Shown here piece after piece: positions 1 to 8,743 of a DNA stretch of 64,000 nt; the first letter of the stretch is position 1, and each line of letters opens with the position of its first letter. The stretch lies in NCBI RefSeq assembly GCF_014838715.1, contig NZ_CP061947.1, forward strand, positions 4,888,001 to 4,952,000, in the 5' to 3' direction. The translations under genes and the position numbers were made by a program. This DNA is from Algoriphagus sp. Y33 (GTDB taxonomy: Bacteria; Bacteroidota; Bacteroidia; Cytophagales; Cyclobacteriaceae). The notes under the pieces were generated by a model, which searched no databases, was not told where the DNA came from, and worked only from the letters and a program-made list of their open reading frames with translations.

Positions 1-29
1 GTTACTTTCGGTTGAATCATAGACTTCAT
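1..29 (-). CDS. Start of next operon gene, probably uroporphyrinogen-III C-methyltransferase (partial)
   Basis: An ATG at 27-29 on the minus strand overlaps the TGA of the sulfite reductase gene (ATGA). It opens a frame reading MKSMIQPKV before the window ends. A tight overlap plus an N-terminus of the MxxPKV type is what one expects for a SAM-dependent uroporphyrin-III methyltransferase, which makes the siroheme needed by the upstream sulfite reductase. Only nine codons are visible, so the product is inferred mainly from context. Confidence 0.4.
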
Positions 30-2125
30 GCAGTCACCTCTTCCTCACGGTAGCTTTTCAGCAAACCGTAGATCTCCAAAGCCTGATTTCCATAGGCTTT
101 CGCAAATTCTTCTGTAGGCTCGTTCTGATTGATCTGGTAGATCTTTTCTGCGAAAGTACCTCCTAGATTGATTTTCCCACTTTCCACAAATACCTCATCA
201 AACTGCTTGATGATATTCGCATAGGAATTAGTACTCACACTTTCACTAAGTAAGATCGCTTTAGCAGCATTGATCAAGCCTGCATAGTGATGATAGATGC
301 TATCTGACCAACGTCCTTCTTCCAGACATTTTTGCGCAATGTCAATTTTCTCTTTGGCCTCCAAAAGCAAGGTAGCAACCAAGTCAAGAACTACACCGGC
401 ACATTCACCCACACCCACTGCGATTTTGTACTCTTCTGTATTTCCCCAATCCACATAATCAGCCGGAGTTACTGTAGAAGCATCTCCAAGTTCTTTCAGC
501 AATTCATAGAAGTAGATCTGTCCTTTTTCATCATAATAGCTCAAGAAATCCTGTCCTTTTGCATTTGCCTCAAAATCATCCAGCAAAATCCTCAAAGCCT
601 GAGGACCTCTTTTACTAGGGATCTTGGTCACTTTATCTGCAAAACGGCCATTTCCATCTCCCATGTTTCCTCCCCCAAGTAAAACCTGAAGTGCTGGGAT
701 AACCACTTTCCCTGATTTCATGGACATGCCCTGAAAGCCTATATGAGCCATATTATGCTGGCCACAGGCATTCATACAGCCTGAGATCTTGATTACCAAA
801 TCCTGATTTTTCAGGTATTGGGGATATTCTGCCAAAATCACTTTTTCCAATTCCGCCGCAATTCCCGTGGAGCTCGCAATTCCAAGATTACAGGTATCCG
901 TGCCAGGACAGGCGGTGATATCTCCAAGACTGTTATATCCTGCAGCTGACAACCCGATTTCCTTCAATTCTTTATAGAAATAAGGGACCAAGTCTTCACG
1001 GACGTCACGGATCAGGAAGTTTTGACGAAGGGTAAATCTAACTTCCGCACTTGCATATTTCTCCACCAAGTCAGCCAATTTTCTAGCCTGATCGGTATAG
1101 AAATCACCTAGCGGAACTCTAACTCCCACAGATACAAATCCTTTTTGCTTTTGAGGCAAAATATTGGTGAGTTTGAAGTGCTCAAAGTCAAGTCCAAGCT
1201 CTTCCTCTACAACAGCAACAGGAGCATCCGGAAGCTTTTGCGTAACATCATAGGACTCATGATCGATCGGATATGACTTAAATGGAAGTGCTTTTTTCTC
1301 ATTTTCCACCAATTCCAAGAATGCTTCCAATCCAATATCCTTGATCAAGAACTTCATTCTGGCTTTCATACGCTTCGCGCGCTCTCCATGGCGGTCAAAG
1401 ATTCGGATCACAGCTTCCGCAAAAGGAATAATCCGGTCTGCTTCTACAAACTCAGAAAACACATCCGCATGACGGGGCTGAGATCCCAGACCTCCTCCAA
1501 GCATTACTTTAAACCCACGAACTTCGGCACCGTCGATCACTTTCACTTTGGGAATAAAACCCAAATCGTGCAGATAGCTCAATCCTGTATCTTCGTCAGA
1601 AGAGGAAAAGGAAATCTTGAACTTACGACCCATTTCCTGAGAGATCGGGTTTCTCAAAAAGTATTTGAAAACAGCATCAGCGTAGGGAGTCACATCAAAT
1701 GGCTCATTGGCATCGATACCCGCAGTTTCAGAAGCCGTCACGTTTCTTACCGTATTACCGCAAGCCTCCCGGATGGTGACATCATCCCGCTCCAATTCCG
1801 CCCAAAGCTCTGGGGTTCTATCCAAACTCACATAGTGAATCTGTATATCCTGGCGCGTAGTGATGTGCAATCTTCCGGTAGAATATTCATCTGAGACTTT
1901 GCAGATCCTGCGAAGCTGATCCGAAGAAACACGCCCGTAAGGCAATTTGATCCGGATCATCTGTACACCCGGCTGACGCTGCCCGTAAATACCACGTGCC
2001 AGACGGAGACTACGGAATTTCTCCTCATCTATATTACCACCTTTGAAAAGTGCAATTTTCTTTTCTAAATCGATGATATCTTGTTCTACTATATTGTTTT
2101 CGAGTTCGGTTCTAAAGCTCTGCAT
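26..2125 (-). CDS. Siroheme nitrite/sulfite reductase with C-terminal HEPN-like domain
   Basis: Six-electron reduction of sulfite to sulfide (or nitrite to ammonia) with siroheme and a [4Fe-4S] cluster, cytoplasmic. The 699-aa protein has the two half-repeats of the family (ferredoxin-like halves near 40-100 and 325-375) and the four cluster/siroheme cysteines C406-x5-C412 and C450-x3-C454. Being last known gene of a cys operon, sulfite is the likelier substrate. The core ends near residue 570, the usual family length. Residues about 575-699 form an extra helical segment with R605-x6-H612, resembling the RX4-6H signature of HEPN domains. The start is an ATG at 2125. The stop overlaps the next gene. 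Confidence 0.92.
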   Translation of the reverse strand: MQSFRTELENNIVEQDIIDLEKKIALFKGGNIDEEKFRSLRLARGIYGQRQPGVQMIRIKLPYGRVSSDQLRRICKVSDEYSTGRLHITTRQDIQIHYVSLDRTPELWAELERDDVTIREACGNTVRNVTASETAGIDANEPFDVTPYADAVFKYFLRNPISQEMGRKFKISFSSSDEDTGLSYLHDLGFIPKVKVIDGAEVRGFKVMLGGGLGSQPRHADVFSEFVEADRIIPFAEAVIRIFDRHGERAKRMKARMKFLIKDIGLEAFLELVENEKKALPFKSYPIDHESYDVTQKLPDAPVAVVEEELGLDFEHFKLTNILPQKQKGFVSVGVRVPLGDFYTDQARKLADLVEKYASAEVRFTLRQNFLIRDVREDLVPYFYKELKEIGLSAAGYNSLGDITACPGTDTCNLGIASSTGIAAELEKVILAEYPQYLKNQDLVIKISGCMNACGQHNMAHIGFQGMSMKSGKVVIPALQVLLGGGNMGDGNGRFADKVTKIPSKRGPQALRILLDDFEANAKGQDFLSYYDEKGQIYFYELLKELGDASTVTPADYVDWGNTEEYKIAVGVGECAGVVLDLVATLLLEAKEKIDIAQKCLEEGRWSDSIYHHYAGLINAAKAILLSESVSTNSYANIIKQFDEVFVESGKINLGGTFAEKIYQINQNEPTEEFAKAYGNQALEIYGLLKSYREEEVTA

Positions 2126-2236
2126 GGCTGTAATAGGTTTAATGGTAAGGGCTGGTATAGAGATGAGTTAAAGTCGGGAATCAAAAGAATTTCAATAACC
2201 TATCGAATGGCGTAAATCGCCATTCGTAACCCGTAA

Positions 2237-3493
2237 TTATTCTATAAATCCAACCGAAACTGTATCGTATTCTGCTTCATCTATTAGGATAAAGCTCCCA
2301 TTTGATTTATTTGAATGATAGGAATCAAAATGGATAGGCTTGCTCAGGCGAAAATGAACTCTTCCGATATCATTCAGCTTCAGCTGCGCCGCTTCTTCTG
2401 TACCCGTGAAATCCGTATGAATTCTGGATTCGATCTGATCCACTTTTGCCATCACACGGTTGACACCATGTTGAAGTAAATATTTACCCCCTATTCTAAG
2501 TGGCTTGCTATTTACCTGACAGATGGTAGCGGTCAAGCGCTTATCACTTCTCGGTAATTCCCCACTTTTCACCAGCATATCCCCACGGCTCAAATCCACT
2601 TCTGTTGCCAGAGTGATCACAATGGAACTGCCGGGAGCAGCTTCTTGAATCTCTTGATCGAAATAGTGAATGCTTTTGATCGTCGAGGTAGTAAGTGAAG
2701 GCAATAGTGTTACTTCATCACCTACTTTTAGATTTCCTCCATAGAGCATTCCCGAGAAACCTCTGAAGTCATGCCAAGCTTCTGTTTTGGGACGAATGAC
2801 ATACTGTACAGGAAATCTCGCTACAGAGCTCGGCTCCAAATCTGCCGGCTCCAACACTTCCAAATGGTCCAAAAGTGTATTTCCCACATACCAAGGCATC
2901 TCTTCTGACTTTCTGGCGATGTTTTCACCTTTCAGAGCAGACACAGGAATAAACGTGATCTGATCTTCGGCAAAATCTGACTTAGCCACCAAGGCATCAA
3001 AATCCGCTTTGATTTTCAGATATACTTCCTCATCATAATCCACCAAGTCCATCTTGTTGATCGCTACGACCACATGGCTGATTCGAAGTAAATTGGCAAT
3101 GAAGAAATGACGGTATGTCTGCTCGATCACGCCTTTTCTCGCATCGATCAGGATAATCGCAACCTGAGAAGTCGAAGCTCCGGTCACCATGTTTCGCGTG
3201 TACTCCACATGTCCCGGAGTATCGGCTACGATGAAATTTGTTTTAGCGGTGTTGAAGTAAATATGGGCTACATCAATCGTTATCCCTTGCTCACGCTCAG
3301 CCACCAAGCCGTCAGTAGCCAAAGAGAAATCAAGGTAATCGTATCCTCGTTGCTTCGAGCTACGCTCGATTGCTTCGATTTTATCCGTTGTCAGTGACTT
3401 GGTATCGTATAGTAATCTACCAATCAGCGTGCTTTTGCCATCATCGACAGAACCTGCAGTGGCGATTTTTATAAGTTTTCTATTTTCAGACAT
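2237..3493 (-). CDS. cysN: Sulfate adenylyltransferase subunit 1 (GTPase)
   Basis: GTP-hydrolysing subunit of ATP sulfurylase; with CysD it converts sulfate and ATP to APS. The 418-aa protein shows an EF-Tu-like G domain: P-loop AGSVDDGKS (13-21), DTPGH (91-95) and NKMD (146-149), followed by beta-barrel domains. The frame stays open to 3601, but those 36 codons are Cys/Ser-rich repeat DNA, so the ATG at 3493 (MSENRKLIKIA) is taken as start. No APS kinase (CysC) fusion is present, matching the APS-type reductase encoded by cysH here. Confidence 0.95.
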   Translation of the reverse strand: MSENRKLIKIATAGSVDDGKSTLIGRLLYDTKSLTTDKIEAIERSSKQRGYDYLDFSLATDGLVAEREQGITIDVAHIYFNTAKTNFIVADTPGHVEYTRNMVTGASTSQVAIILIDARKGVIEQTYRHFFIANLLRISHVVVAINKMDLVDYDEEVYLKIKADFDALVAKSDFAEDQITFIPVSALKGENIARKSEEMPWYVGNTLLDHLEVLEPADLEPSSVARFPVQYVIRPKTEAWHDFRGFSGMLYGGNLKVGDEVTLLPSLTTSTIKSIHYFDQEIQEAAPGSSIVITLATEVDLSRGDMLVKSGELPRSDKRLTATICQVNSKPLRIGGKYLLQHGVNRVMAKVDQIESRIHTDFTGTEEAAQLKLNDIGRVHFRLSKPIHFDSYHSNKSNGSFILIDEAEYDTVSVGFIE

Positions 3494-3696
3494 GTTGTTT
3501 CTAGTTTTCAGTTGTCCTGCTTCTCCAGAAGCTGGACTAAGCTTAATTCTGATACTGAGCATTTGACTTATGCTGCTTCTGGAGAAGCAGCATAACGACA
3601 TTAATGTTTACCGTCACTGCGAACGAAGTGAAGCAGTCAAGTCGATAGGAGATTGCTTTGTCGTCGTACCTCCTCCTCGCAATGACGTTCTCACTT
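3494..3696. repeat. Repeat-rich gap between cysD and cysN with perfect hairpin
   Basis: These 203 bases separate two genes that usually abut. At 3568-3595 lies a palindrome with 13-bp arms (ttatgctgcttct / agaagcagcataa, GG centre). At 3611-3687 is an inverted pair of the dispersed CATTGCGAGG...GAAGCAATC family, also seen at 21637-21836. A related GCTTCTCC-rGAAGC segment at 3519-3538 recurs near 40078 and 45920. In mRNA these would fold into strong stems and could alter the CysD:CysN ratio (inference). Confidence 0.75.
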
Positions 3697-4596
3697 CTAG
3701 AAGTATCCGACTTTCTTTCTCGTCTCCATTGCAGCTTCAGATCGTTTATCATCTATTCTGGCTCCACGCTCTGAAATGGTAGAGTCTCTGATTTCCCCGA
3801 CTACATCGTCCAGGGAAACTGCCTCCGAAAGCACTGCCGCAGTACAGGTCATATCGCCCACGGTTCTGAATCGGACCATTTTCACCATCACTTCTTCATG
3901 CTCTTCTCTGAACACATGCTCATTGGCAGTCCAGATCATTCCATCCCGGAAGAACACCTCACGTTCATGCGCAAAGTAGATGGAAGGAATCTCAATATTT
4001 TCAGTTTTGATATATTCCCACACATCGAGTTCAGTCCAGTTGGAAATCGGAAAACAGCGCACATTCTGTCCTACATGAATTTTTCCATTTAGCATATCAA
4101 AGAGCTCCGGACGCTGGTTTTTCTCATCCCATTGGCCAAAGTCATCCCGTACCGAGAAAACCCTTTCTTTCGCCCTTGCCTTTTCCTCGTCTCTTCTGGC
4201 CCCTCCGATACAAGCATCAAACTTGAATTCTTCGATCGCATCGAGAAGCGTGGTAGTCTGAAGTGAGTTTCTGCTGGAATATCTACCGCGCTCTTCACGA
4301 ACTTTACCCTGATCAATAGAATCCTGCACATTCCGTACGATCAGTTCCAATCCAAGCTCTTCCACAAGTCTATCCCTGAATTCTATGGTCTCAGGGAAAT
4401 TATGTCCCGTATCAACATGTAGTAATGGAAAAGGAATTCTCGCCGGGTAAAAAGCCTTCTGAGCTAGTCTCACTAGCGTAATGGAGTCTTTTCCACCGGA
4501 AAAAAGCAAAACCGGACGCTCAAACTGCGCCGCCACTTCGCGAATGATGTGGATCGATTCTGCTTCTTTTGGATTCGGTATTAATAGGTTGTTCAT
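3697..4596 (-). CDS. cysD: Sulfate adenylyltransferase subunit 2
   Basis: Catalytic PP-loop subunit of ATP sulfurylase, which adenylates sulfate together with CysN. The 299-aa protein is full length. It carries the PP-motif SGGKDS at residues 33-38, the LHVDTGHNFPET segment after it, and the conserved C-terminal stretch ending SEAAMETRKKVGYF. It lies in the cys operon, but 203 bases of repeat DNA separate it from cysN. The start ATG at 4596 gives the expected N-terminus with no alternatives nearby. Confidence 0.96.
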   Translation of the reverse strand: MNNLLIPNPKEAESIHIIREVAAQFERPVLLFSGGKDSITLVRLAQKAFYPARIPFPLLHVDTGHNFPETIEFRDRLVEELGLELIVRNVQDSIDQGKVREERGRYSSRNSLQTTTLLDAIEEFKFDACIGGARRDEEKARAKERVFSVRDDFGQWDEKNQRPELFDMLNGKIHVGQNVRCFPISNWTELDVWEYIKTENIEIPSIYFAHEREVFFRDGMIWTANEHVFREEHEEVMVKMVRFRTVGDMTCTAAVLSEAVSLDDVVGEIRDSTISERGARIDDKRSEAAMETRKKVGYF

Positions 4597-4810
4597 ATGA
4601 TGTATGATTTACGAAGTACGATTTACGAGTTCAAATTGCACCTCAAACTATAGCTATTATAATTGTTCGGCTTTTATGCCTTTGCCTACCGGCTGTTCAG
4701 GTTAAAAGCGATCTTATTTCTTAAATCTATTGTCTTGTGTCTTATTTTTTAATATCAAATGATGAATGGTGAACAGCGACGAGAAAGACTTCCGTCTTCG
4801 GTCTCCCGTC

Positions 4811-5515
4811 TTATTTAGCATGCAATCCGCACTCTTTTTTGGAATCTTCCCACCACCATCGGCCTGCGCGGGCATCTTCGCCCTGCATGATGGCTCTTGT
4901 ACAGGGGGCACAACCAATACTTACAAAACCTTTGTCATGAAGCGGGTTATACGGAATATTCTTCTCATCAATGTATGCGATCATCTGCTCAAAGGTCCAG
5001 TCCAACAGAGGATTATACTTTATGATCTGATTGGTTTCGTCCCACTCTATACGTTTCATATCGCTACGATTGGCAGACTGCTCAGCGCGAAGACCGGTGA
5101 TCCACACCTCATTTCCCGCCAGAGCTCTTTTAAGCGGCTCCACTTTGCGTACAAAGCAGCAGGATTTTCTATTTTCCACTGATTCATAAAATCCGTTGAT
5201 CCCAATGTCGGAAACCAGCTTTTCTACAGAATCGGTAGTAGGATAATATACCTTGATACGTCGCTTGTATTTGGCTTCTGTTCTGGAGAGCAGATCCAAC
5301 GTCTCAGGAAAAAGACGTCCCGTGTCCAAAGAGAAGATCTTGACCGGCGTATTCCCAGCAGCGATCAACTGGGTGATCACCTGATCCTCCTGACCAAGAG
5401 AAGTGGAGAAAGTGACTTTCCCGGGAAATAAATCCGCGATCAATGCCAACCCTTCCTGTGCGCTCAGCTGTTCCAACTGAGCTTCTAACTCATGCAAATT
5501 CTTTATCTGTGTCAT
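4811..5515 (-). CDS. cysH: Assimilatory adenylylsulfate (APS) reductase
   Basis: Reduces APS to sulfite with thioredoxin as donor. The 234-aa protein has the PAPS-reductase fold and the four cluster cysteines of the [4Fe-4S] APS-type enzymes (C119-C120 and C202-x2-C205). The catalytic Cys is in the C-terminal ECGLH motif (C229). Presence of the CC...CxxC set, and no cysC in the operon, argues for APS rather than PAPS as substrate. The start at 5515 overlaps the end of the DUF2061 gene by 26 bases, so the two are probably translationally coupled. Confidence 0.95.
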   Translation of the reverse strand: MTQIKNLHELEAQLEQLSAQEGLALIADLFPGKVTFSTSLGQEDQVITQLIAAGNTPVKIFSLDTGRLFPETLDLLSRTEAKYKRRIKVYYPTTDSVEKLVSDIGINGFYESVENRKSCCFVRKVEPLKRALAGNEVWITGLRAEQSANRSDMKRIEWDETNQIIKYNPLLDWTFEQMIAYIDEKNIPYNPLHDKGFVSIGCAPCTRAIMQGEDARAGRWWWEDSKKECGLHAK

Positions 5516-5762
5516 TGGATTCTACTTTTGAGACGCTTTCCCAAGCACGTTCGTGGAAATAATAGAGGATGATTTTAGAAAACACTTCAACCGACCCGAT
5601 CGAGATCGCCATCACGAATTCCCCGGTCACGAAATATGAGATAATGACCGTATCTATGGTCCCGACGATTCTCCAAGAAATAGATTTCAGCAAGCTCTTG
5701 GCATTGCTATCTTTTCCCGGCTTTCCTGCAAACAGCTTTTTAAGTGGTTGGTCTAAAATCAT
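5490..5762 (-). CDS. DUF2061 small membrane protein
   Basis: A 90-aa protein with the DUF2061 pattern: a basic N-terminal part, then SISWRIVGTIDTVIISYFVTG and a second hydrophobic helix ending KIILYYFHERAW, so two membrane segments. DUF2061 proteins are often encoded beside sulfate-assimilation genes, but their molecular role is not known. It is the first gene of the cys operon and overlaps cysH by 26 bases. A role in sulfate or sulfite handling at the membrane is only inference. Confidence 0.88.
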   Translation of the reverse strand: MILDQPLKKLFAGKPGKDSNAKSLLKSISWRIVGTIDTVIISYFVTGEFVMAISIGSVEVFSKIILYYFHERAWESVSKVESNDTDKEFA

Positions 5763-5787
5763 ACTAGGTTATTACGAGAGTAAAGGA

Positions 5788-5825
5788 CAAAAGTATATAA
5801 ACCCTATAAAATATATAGGGTTTAT
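5788..5825 (-). promoter_or_regulatory. Promoter of the cys operon with operator-like palindrome
   Basis: On the minus strand TACTTTTG at 5788-5795 matches the Bacteroidota -7 element TAnnTTTG exactly, about 26 bases before the DUF2061 ATG. Directly upstream is a perfect inverted repeat, ataaaccctata-aaata-tatagggtttat (5797-5825), occupying the spacer and -33 region, where no good TTG element is seen. Position suggests an operator for the adjacent Rrf2-type regulator. The protein-site pairing is inferred. Confidence 0.7.
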
Positions 5826-5837
5826 GATAAAAAAAAT

Positions 5838-6254
5838 TTACTCTTCCTTCAAAATATCTTCTAAGGTTTTGTTTTCCAGTATTTTAAGGGTCTCATCTCT
5901 AACTTGGATCATCACTCGATTTATTCCGCAAACCGCCTCATTTTTACATTCATCACAAGGTTCGTAGTAGTTTAAACTTACACAGGGAAGCAAGGCAATG
6001 GGGCCATCCAGCAATCTAATCACTCTGGAAAGTGGAATATCTTTAGGTTCTTTGATCAGATAATATCCTCCGCCTTTTCCTTTTTTGCTTCCCAGCATTC
6101 CGGCTTTTTTCAGCTCCAATAAGATATTTTCCAAAAACTTATGTGAAATCCCATGCTCTTCGGCTATCTCCTGAATCAGCACCGTCTTTTCGTCTTTGTG
6201 CTTGCCCAAATAGGTCAGGGCATGTAGGGCGTATTTGGTCTTTTTAGAAAGCAT
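5838..6254 (-). CDS. Rrf2-family transcriptional regulator, probable regulator of the cys operon
   Basis: A 138-aa DNA-binding protein of the Rrf2/IscR/CymR family. It has the N-terminal winged helix (KKTKYALHALTYLG at the start, then ISHKFLENILLELKKAGML as recognition region, then the GGYYL wing) and a C-terminal helix. Four cysteines, C91, C100, C103 and C109 (C-x8-C-x2-C-x5-C), lie where other Rrf2 proteins bind an Fe-S cluster, so it may sense cluster or redox state. The ATG at 6254 is preferred over a TTG at 6260. It sits 75 bases upstream of the sulfate operon, whose promoter carries a long palindrome. Confidence 0.9.
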   Translation of the reverse strand: MLSKKTKYALHALTYLGKHKDEKTVLIQEIAEEHGISHKFLENILLELKKAGMLGSKKGKGGGYYLIKEPKDIPLSRVIRLLDGPIALLPCVSLNYYEPCDECKNEAVCGINRVMIQVRDETLKILENKTLEDILKEE

Positions 6255-6300
6255 AGACAAAAATAAGCTTTTTGGCGGAATACCCTAGTGTGGAGCTAGG

Positions 6301-6500
6301 CTTTAACCCGCATTATGCATTAGCATTTCTACGCCACGGCGTACAAGTTATTGCGACCAATATATTGCTTCAAAATCAGTCACTGCGTTGCAATTTTCGA
6401 CTTCACCATATCCGCTGCGGCGGACTCAGTCTCCAAACAGCCTGATTTTATTGCAATTAATGGTCTCTTAACGAAACCTAAGGCAAAATCCGGGTTTAAA
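6301..6500 (-). repeat. MITE-like dispersed element, copy 1
   Basis: About 200 bases, reverse complement of 44947-45168 with clear similarity along the whole length but several small indels. The ends are imperfect inverted repeats: ctttaacccgcattatgcat at 6301 and the reverse complement of 6477-6500 (tttaaacccggattttgcc). There is no ORF inside, so any movement would need a transposase elsewhere. It fills the 300-base gap between the Rrf2 gene and htpG. Confidence 0.8.
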
Positions 6501-6510
6501 GGATTTGGCA

Positions 6511-6542
6511 AAAAAAAACGGGTATGAAACCACACCCGTTTT
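6511..6542 (-). terminator. Rho-independent terminator of htpG
   Basis: On the minus strand, 26 bases after the htpG stop, AAAACGGGT (6542-6534) pairs with ACCCGTTTT (6523-6515) around a 10-base loop, followed by further Ts. Stem of 9 bp plus T-run fits an intrinsic terminator. Confidence 0.85.
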
Positions 6543-6567
6543 AATTTTCACAATGAATCACTCTTAT

Positions 6568-8454
6568 TTAAAGCAACTCCACACTTCTCTTTACAAAGGC
6601 AGTCAAATCCTTACCCGTAAGTAATCCTTGAGAAAGAAGCGCCAGATCAAATGCCTGCTTGGCTATTTTTATCTTCTCTTCTTCAGTTGCTGCTTTTAGA
6701 ACTTTATCCACTACCGGATGGTTTCCGTTGATCGCAACTTTGTAGGCATCAGGAAGTGAACCGTAGAAGCCCATTCCTCCGCCACCTGTAGCAGCCATTT
6801 CCTTCATTCTACGCATGAATTCCTCCATAGTGATCGTAACCGGAAGTTCCTCAGGACTCAAGCCTTCCACTTCTACTGTGTAAGTCTTGTTGTTGATCGC
6901 CTTATCGAAGATTTCTTTCACTTCCTTGCTCTGATCTTCGGTCAGCAAGTTGGCATAAGTTTCATCCTTCTGGATTAGCTTCTCAGCTACATCGGCATCC
7001 ACACGCTTCAGTTGTGTTTTTTCCAACTTGGATTCTAAGTTTTGGATAAAATGGCTATCAATCGGCGAATCCATCACCAATACATCATAATCTTTCTTGT
7101 TGGCAGACTGGATAAAACTGTCTTGCTTATCCAAATCTGTCGCATACAAGATCACCGCCTGGTCATTCTTATCTGTCTGATTTGGCTTCACTTTAGATTG
7201 ATATTCTTCGATGGTGAAGAACTCCCCTTTGGTGTTTTTCAGCAAAGCGAAATCTTTTCCTTTTTCGTAGAATTTCTCCTCAGAGATCATTCCGTATTTT
7301 ACGAAAAGGCCAATGTCATCCCACTTGTCTTCGTAAGCCTTTCTGTCTTTTTTGTAAAGCTCAGCAAGTTTATCCGCCACCTTCTTGGTGATGTAGGAAT
7401 TGATTTTCTTCACATTGCCATCGGCCTGCAAGAAGCTTCTGGACACGTTAAGAGGAATATCCGGAGAGTCGATCACACCATGAAGGAGCATCAAGAATTC
7501 AGGAACAATGTCTTTTACCTCATCCGTGATAAATACCTGACGGCTAAATAATTTGATCTTGTTACGCTGAAGCTCGAATTCGTTTTTCACTTTCGGGAAA
7601 TACAGAACCCCCGTCAAGTTGAACGGATAATCCACATTCAAGTGAATCCAGAAAAGCGGATCCTCAGACATAGGATACAGCTCCTTGTAGAATTTCAGGT
7701 AATCTTCATCTGTTAGATCACTAGGAGACTTGGTCCAGATAGGAGCGGTAGTATTGATGAAGTTATCCACTTCTATTGACTTCCATTTCTTCTCGCCCTT
7801 GTCATCCACTCCATCTTCTACAGATTCGGTTTTCGTGCCAAATTTTATCGGGACAGGAAGGAATTTTGCGTATTTGTCAAGGATTCCCTGAAGCTTCCAC
7901 TTGTCCAAGAATTCTTCAGAATCTTTGTTGATATGTAGAATAATGTCGGTTCCGCGTTCTTTTCTTTTTCCTTTGGAGATTTCGAAAGAAGTAGATCCGT
8001 CGCAAGTCCATTTTGCAGCTTCCGCGCCTTCTTGATATGAAAGCGTGTTGATTTCCACTTTATCTGCAACCATAAATGCCGAATAGAAACCCAGACCAAA
8101 CTTACCGATGATCTCATTGGCATCTTTGGCATCCTTGAATTTCTCTACAAACTCCTCAGCGCCTGAGAAAGCGACCTGGTTGATGTACTTTTTGATCTCC
8201 TCAGCGGTCATCCCAAGTCCTCGGTCAGAGATGGTGATGGTTTTCTTTTTCTCGTCGAAACTCACCTCGACTGTTGTGTCACCCAATTCGCCTGTATACT
8301 GACCTAATGTCGCTAAACGCTTGATTTTTTGGGTCGCATCGACGGCGTTGGAAACAAGTTCTCTTAGAAAAATCTCGTTATCAGAATAGAGAAACTTCTT
8401 GATAATCGGGAAAATGTTCTCGGTATGGATCGAGATCGTGCCTTTTTCCTGCAT
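6568..8454 (-). CDS. htpG: Molecular chaperone HtpG (Hsp90)
   Basis: Cytosolic ATP-dependent chaperone that acts as a dimer on late folding clients. The 628-aa protein is of normal length. It has the GHKL ATPase domain at the N-terminus (FLRELVSNAVDA, then DRGLGMT, and the lid with IGKFGLGFYSAFMVADKVE), the middle domain with the conserved SRSFLQ-type arginine loop (LNVSRSFLQ), and a C-terminal dimerisation domain. It stands alone between the Rrf2 gene and ccmB, with its own terminator. Confidence 0.98.
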   Translation of the reverse strand: MQEKGTISIHTENIFPIIKKFLYSDNEIFLRELVSNAVDATQKIKRLATLGQYTGELGDTTVEVSFDEKKKTITISDRGLGMTAEEIKKYINQVAFSGAEEFVEKFKDAKDANEIIGKFGLGFYSAFMVADKVEINTLSYQEGAEAAKWTCDGSTSFEISKGKRKERGTDIILHINKDSEEFLDKWKLQGILDKYAKFLPVPIKFGTKTESVEDGVDDKGEKKWKSIEVDNFINTTAPIWTKSPSDLTDEDYLKFYKELYPMSEDPLFWIHLNVDYPFNLTGVLYFPKVKNEFELQRNKIKLFSRQVFITDEVKDIVPEFLMLLHGVIDSPDIPLNVSRSFLQADGNVKKINSYITKKVADKLAELYKKDRKAYEDKWDDIGLFVKYGMISEEKFYEKGKDFALLKNTKGEFFTIEEYQSKVKPNQTDKNDQAVILYATDLDKQDSFIQSANKKDYDVLVMDSPIDSHFIQNLESKLEKTQLKRVDADVAEKLIQKDETYANLLTEDQSKEVKEIFDKAINNKTYTVEVEGLSPEELPVTITMEEFMRRMKEMAATGGGGMGFYGSLPDAYKVAINGNHPVVDKVLKAATEEEKIKIAKQAFDLALLSQGLLTGKDLTAFVKRSVELL

Positions 8455-8743
8455 GGCTATAAATTAGTTTAGTTAAACACAAGGTTTGTCGGGCACAGAA
8501 TTGCAACTGTTGTTCCAAAGCAGTTTGGGTGTCATTTTGGCAGTTTCGATTTCGGATGTTGGATTTACGATTTCGGATTTTTGTTCAGAATTTGCCATGT
8601 ACTTAAAAATAATTTCCAGACTTTACAACTTTGCCACCTTACAACACTTCTTCTACATAAAGACCGTCATCTTCCTTTTTAAGAATACCTGAATTTTTCA
8701 ATTTTTCAATCTTATAATTTTTCAATCCACCTATCTTTGACCC
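8455..8743. other. Intergenic region htpG-ccmB
   Basis: A 289-base gap holding the divergent promoters of htpG and ccmB. Degenerate short repeats of the type GATTTCGGA / GGATTTACGATTTCGG occur at about 8547-8580, like tracts near 4610-4630. I see no gene, RNA or clear promoter element in it. Confidence 0.5.

Noticed and set aside
26..2125. HEPN-like region as part of a toxin-antitoxin pair
   Set aside because: It is fused to a metabolic enzyme in a biosynthetic operon and no antitoxin-like (MNT) gene is nearby.
3494..3601. N-terminal extension of CysN up to 3601
   Set aside because: The extra codons are repeat DNA. The ATG at 3493 gives the standard CysN N-terminus.
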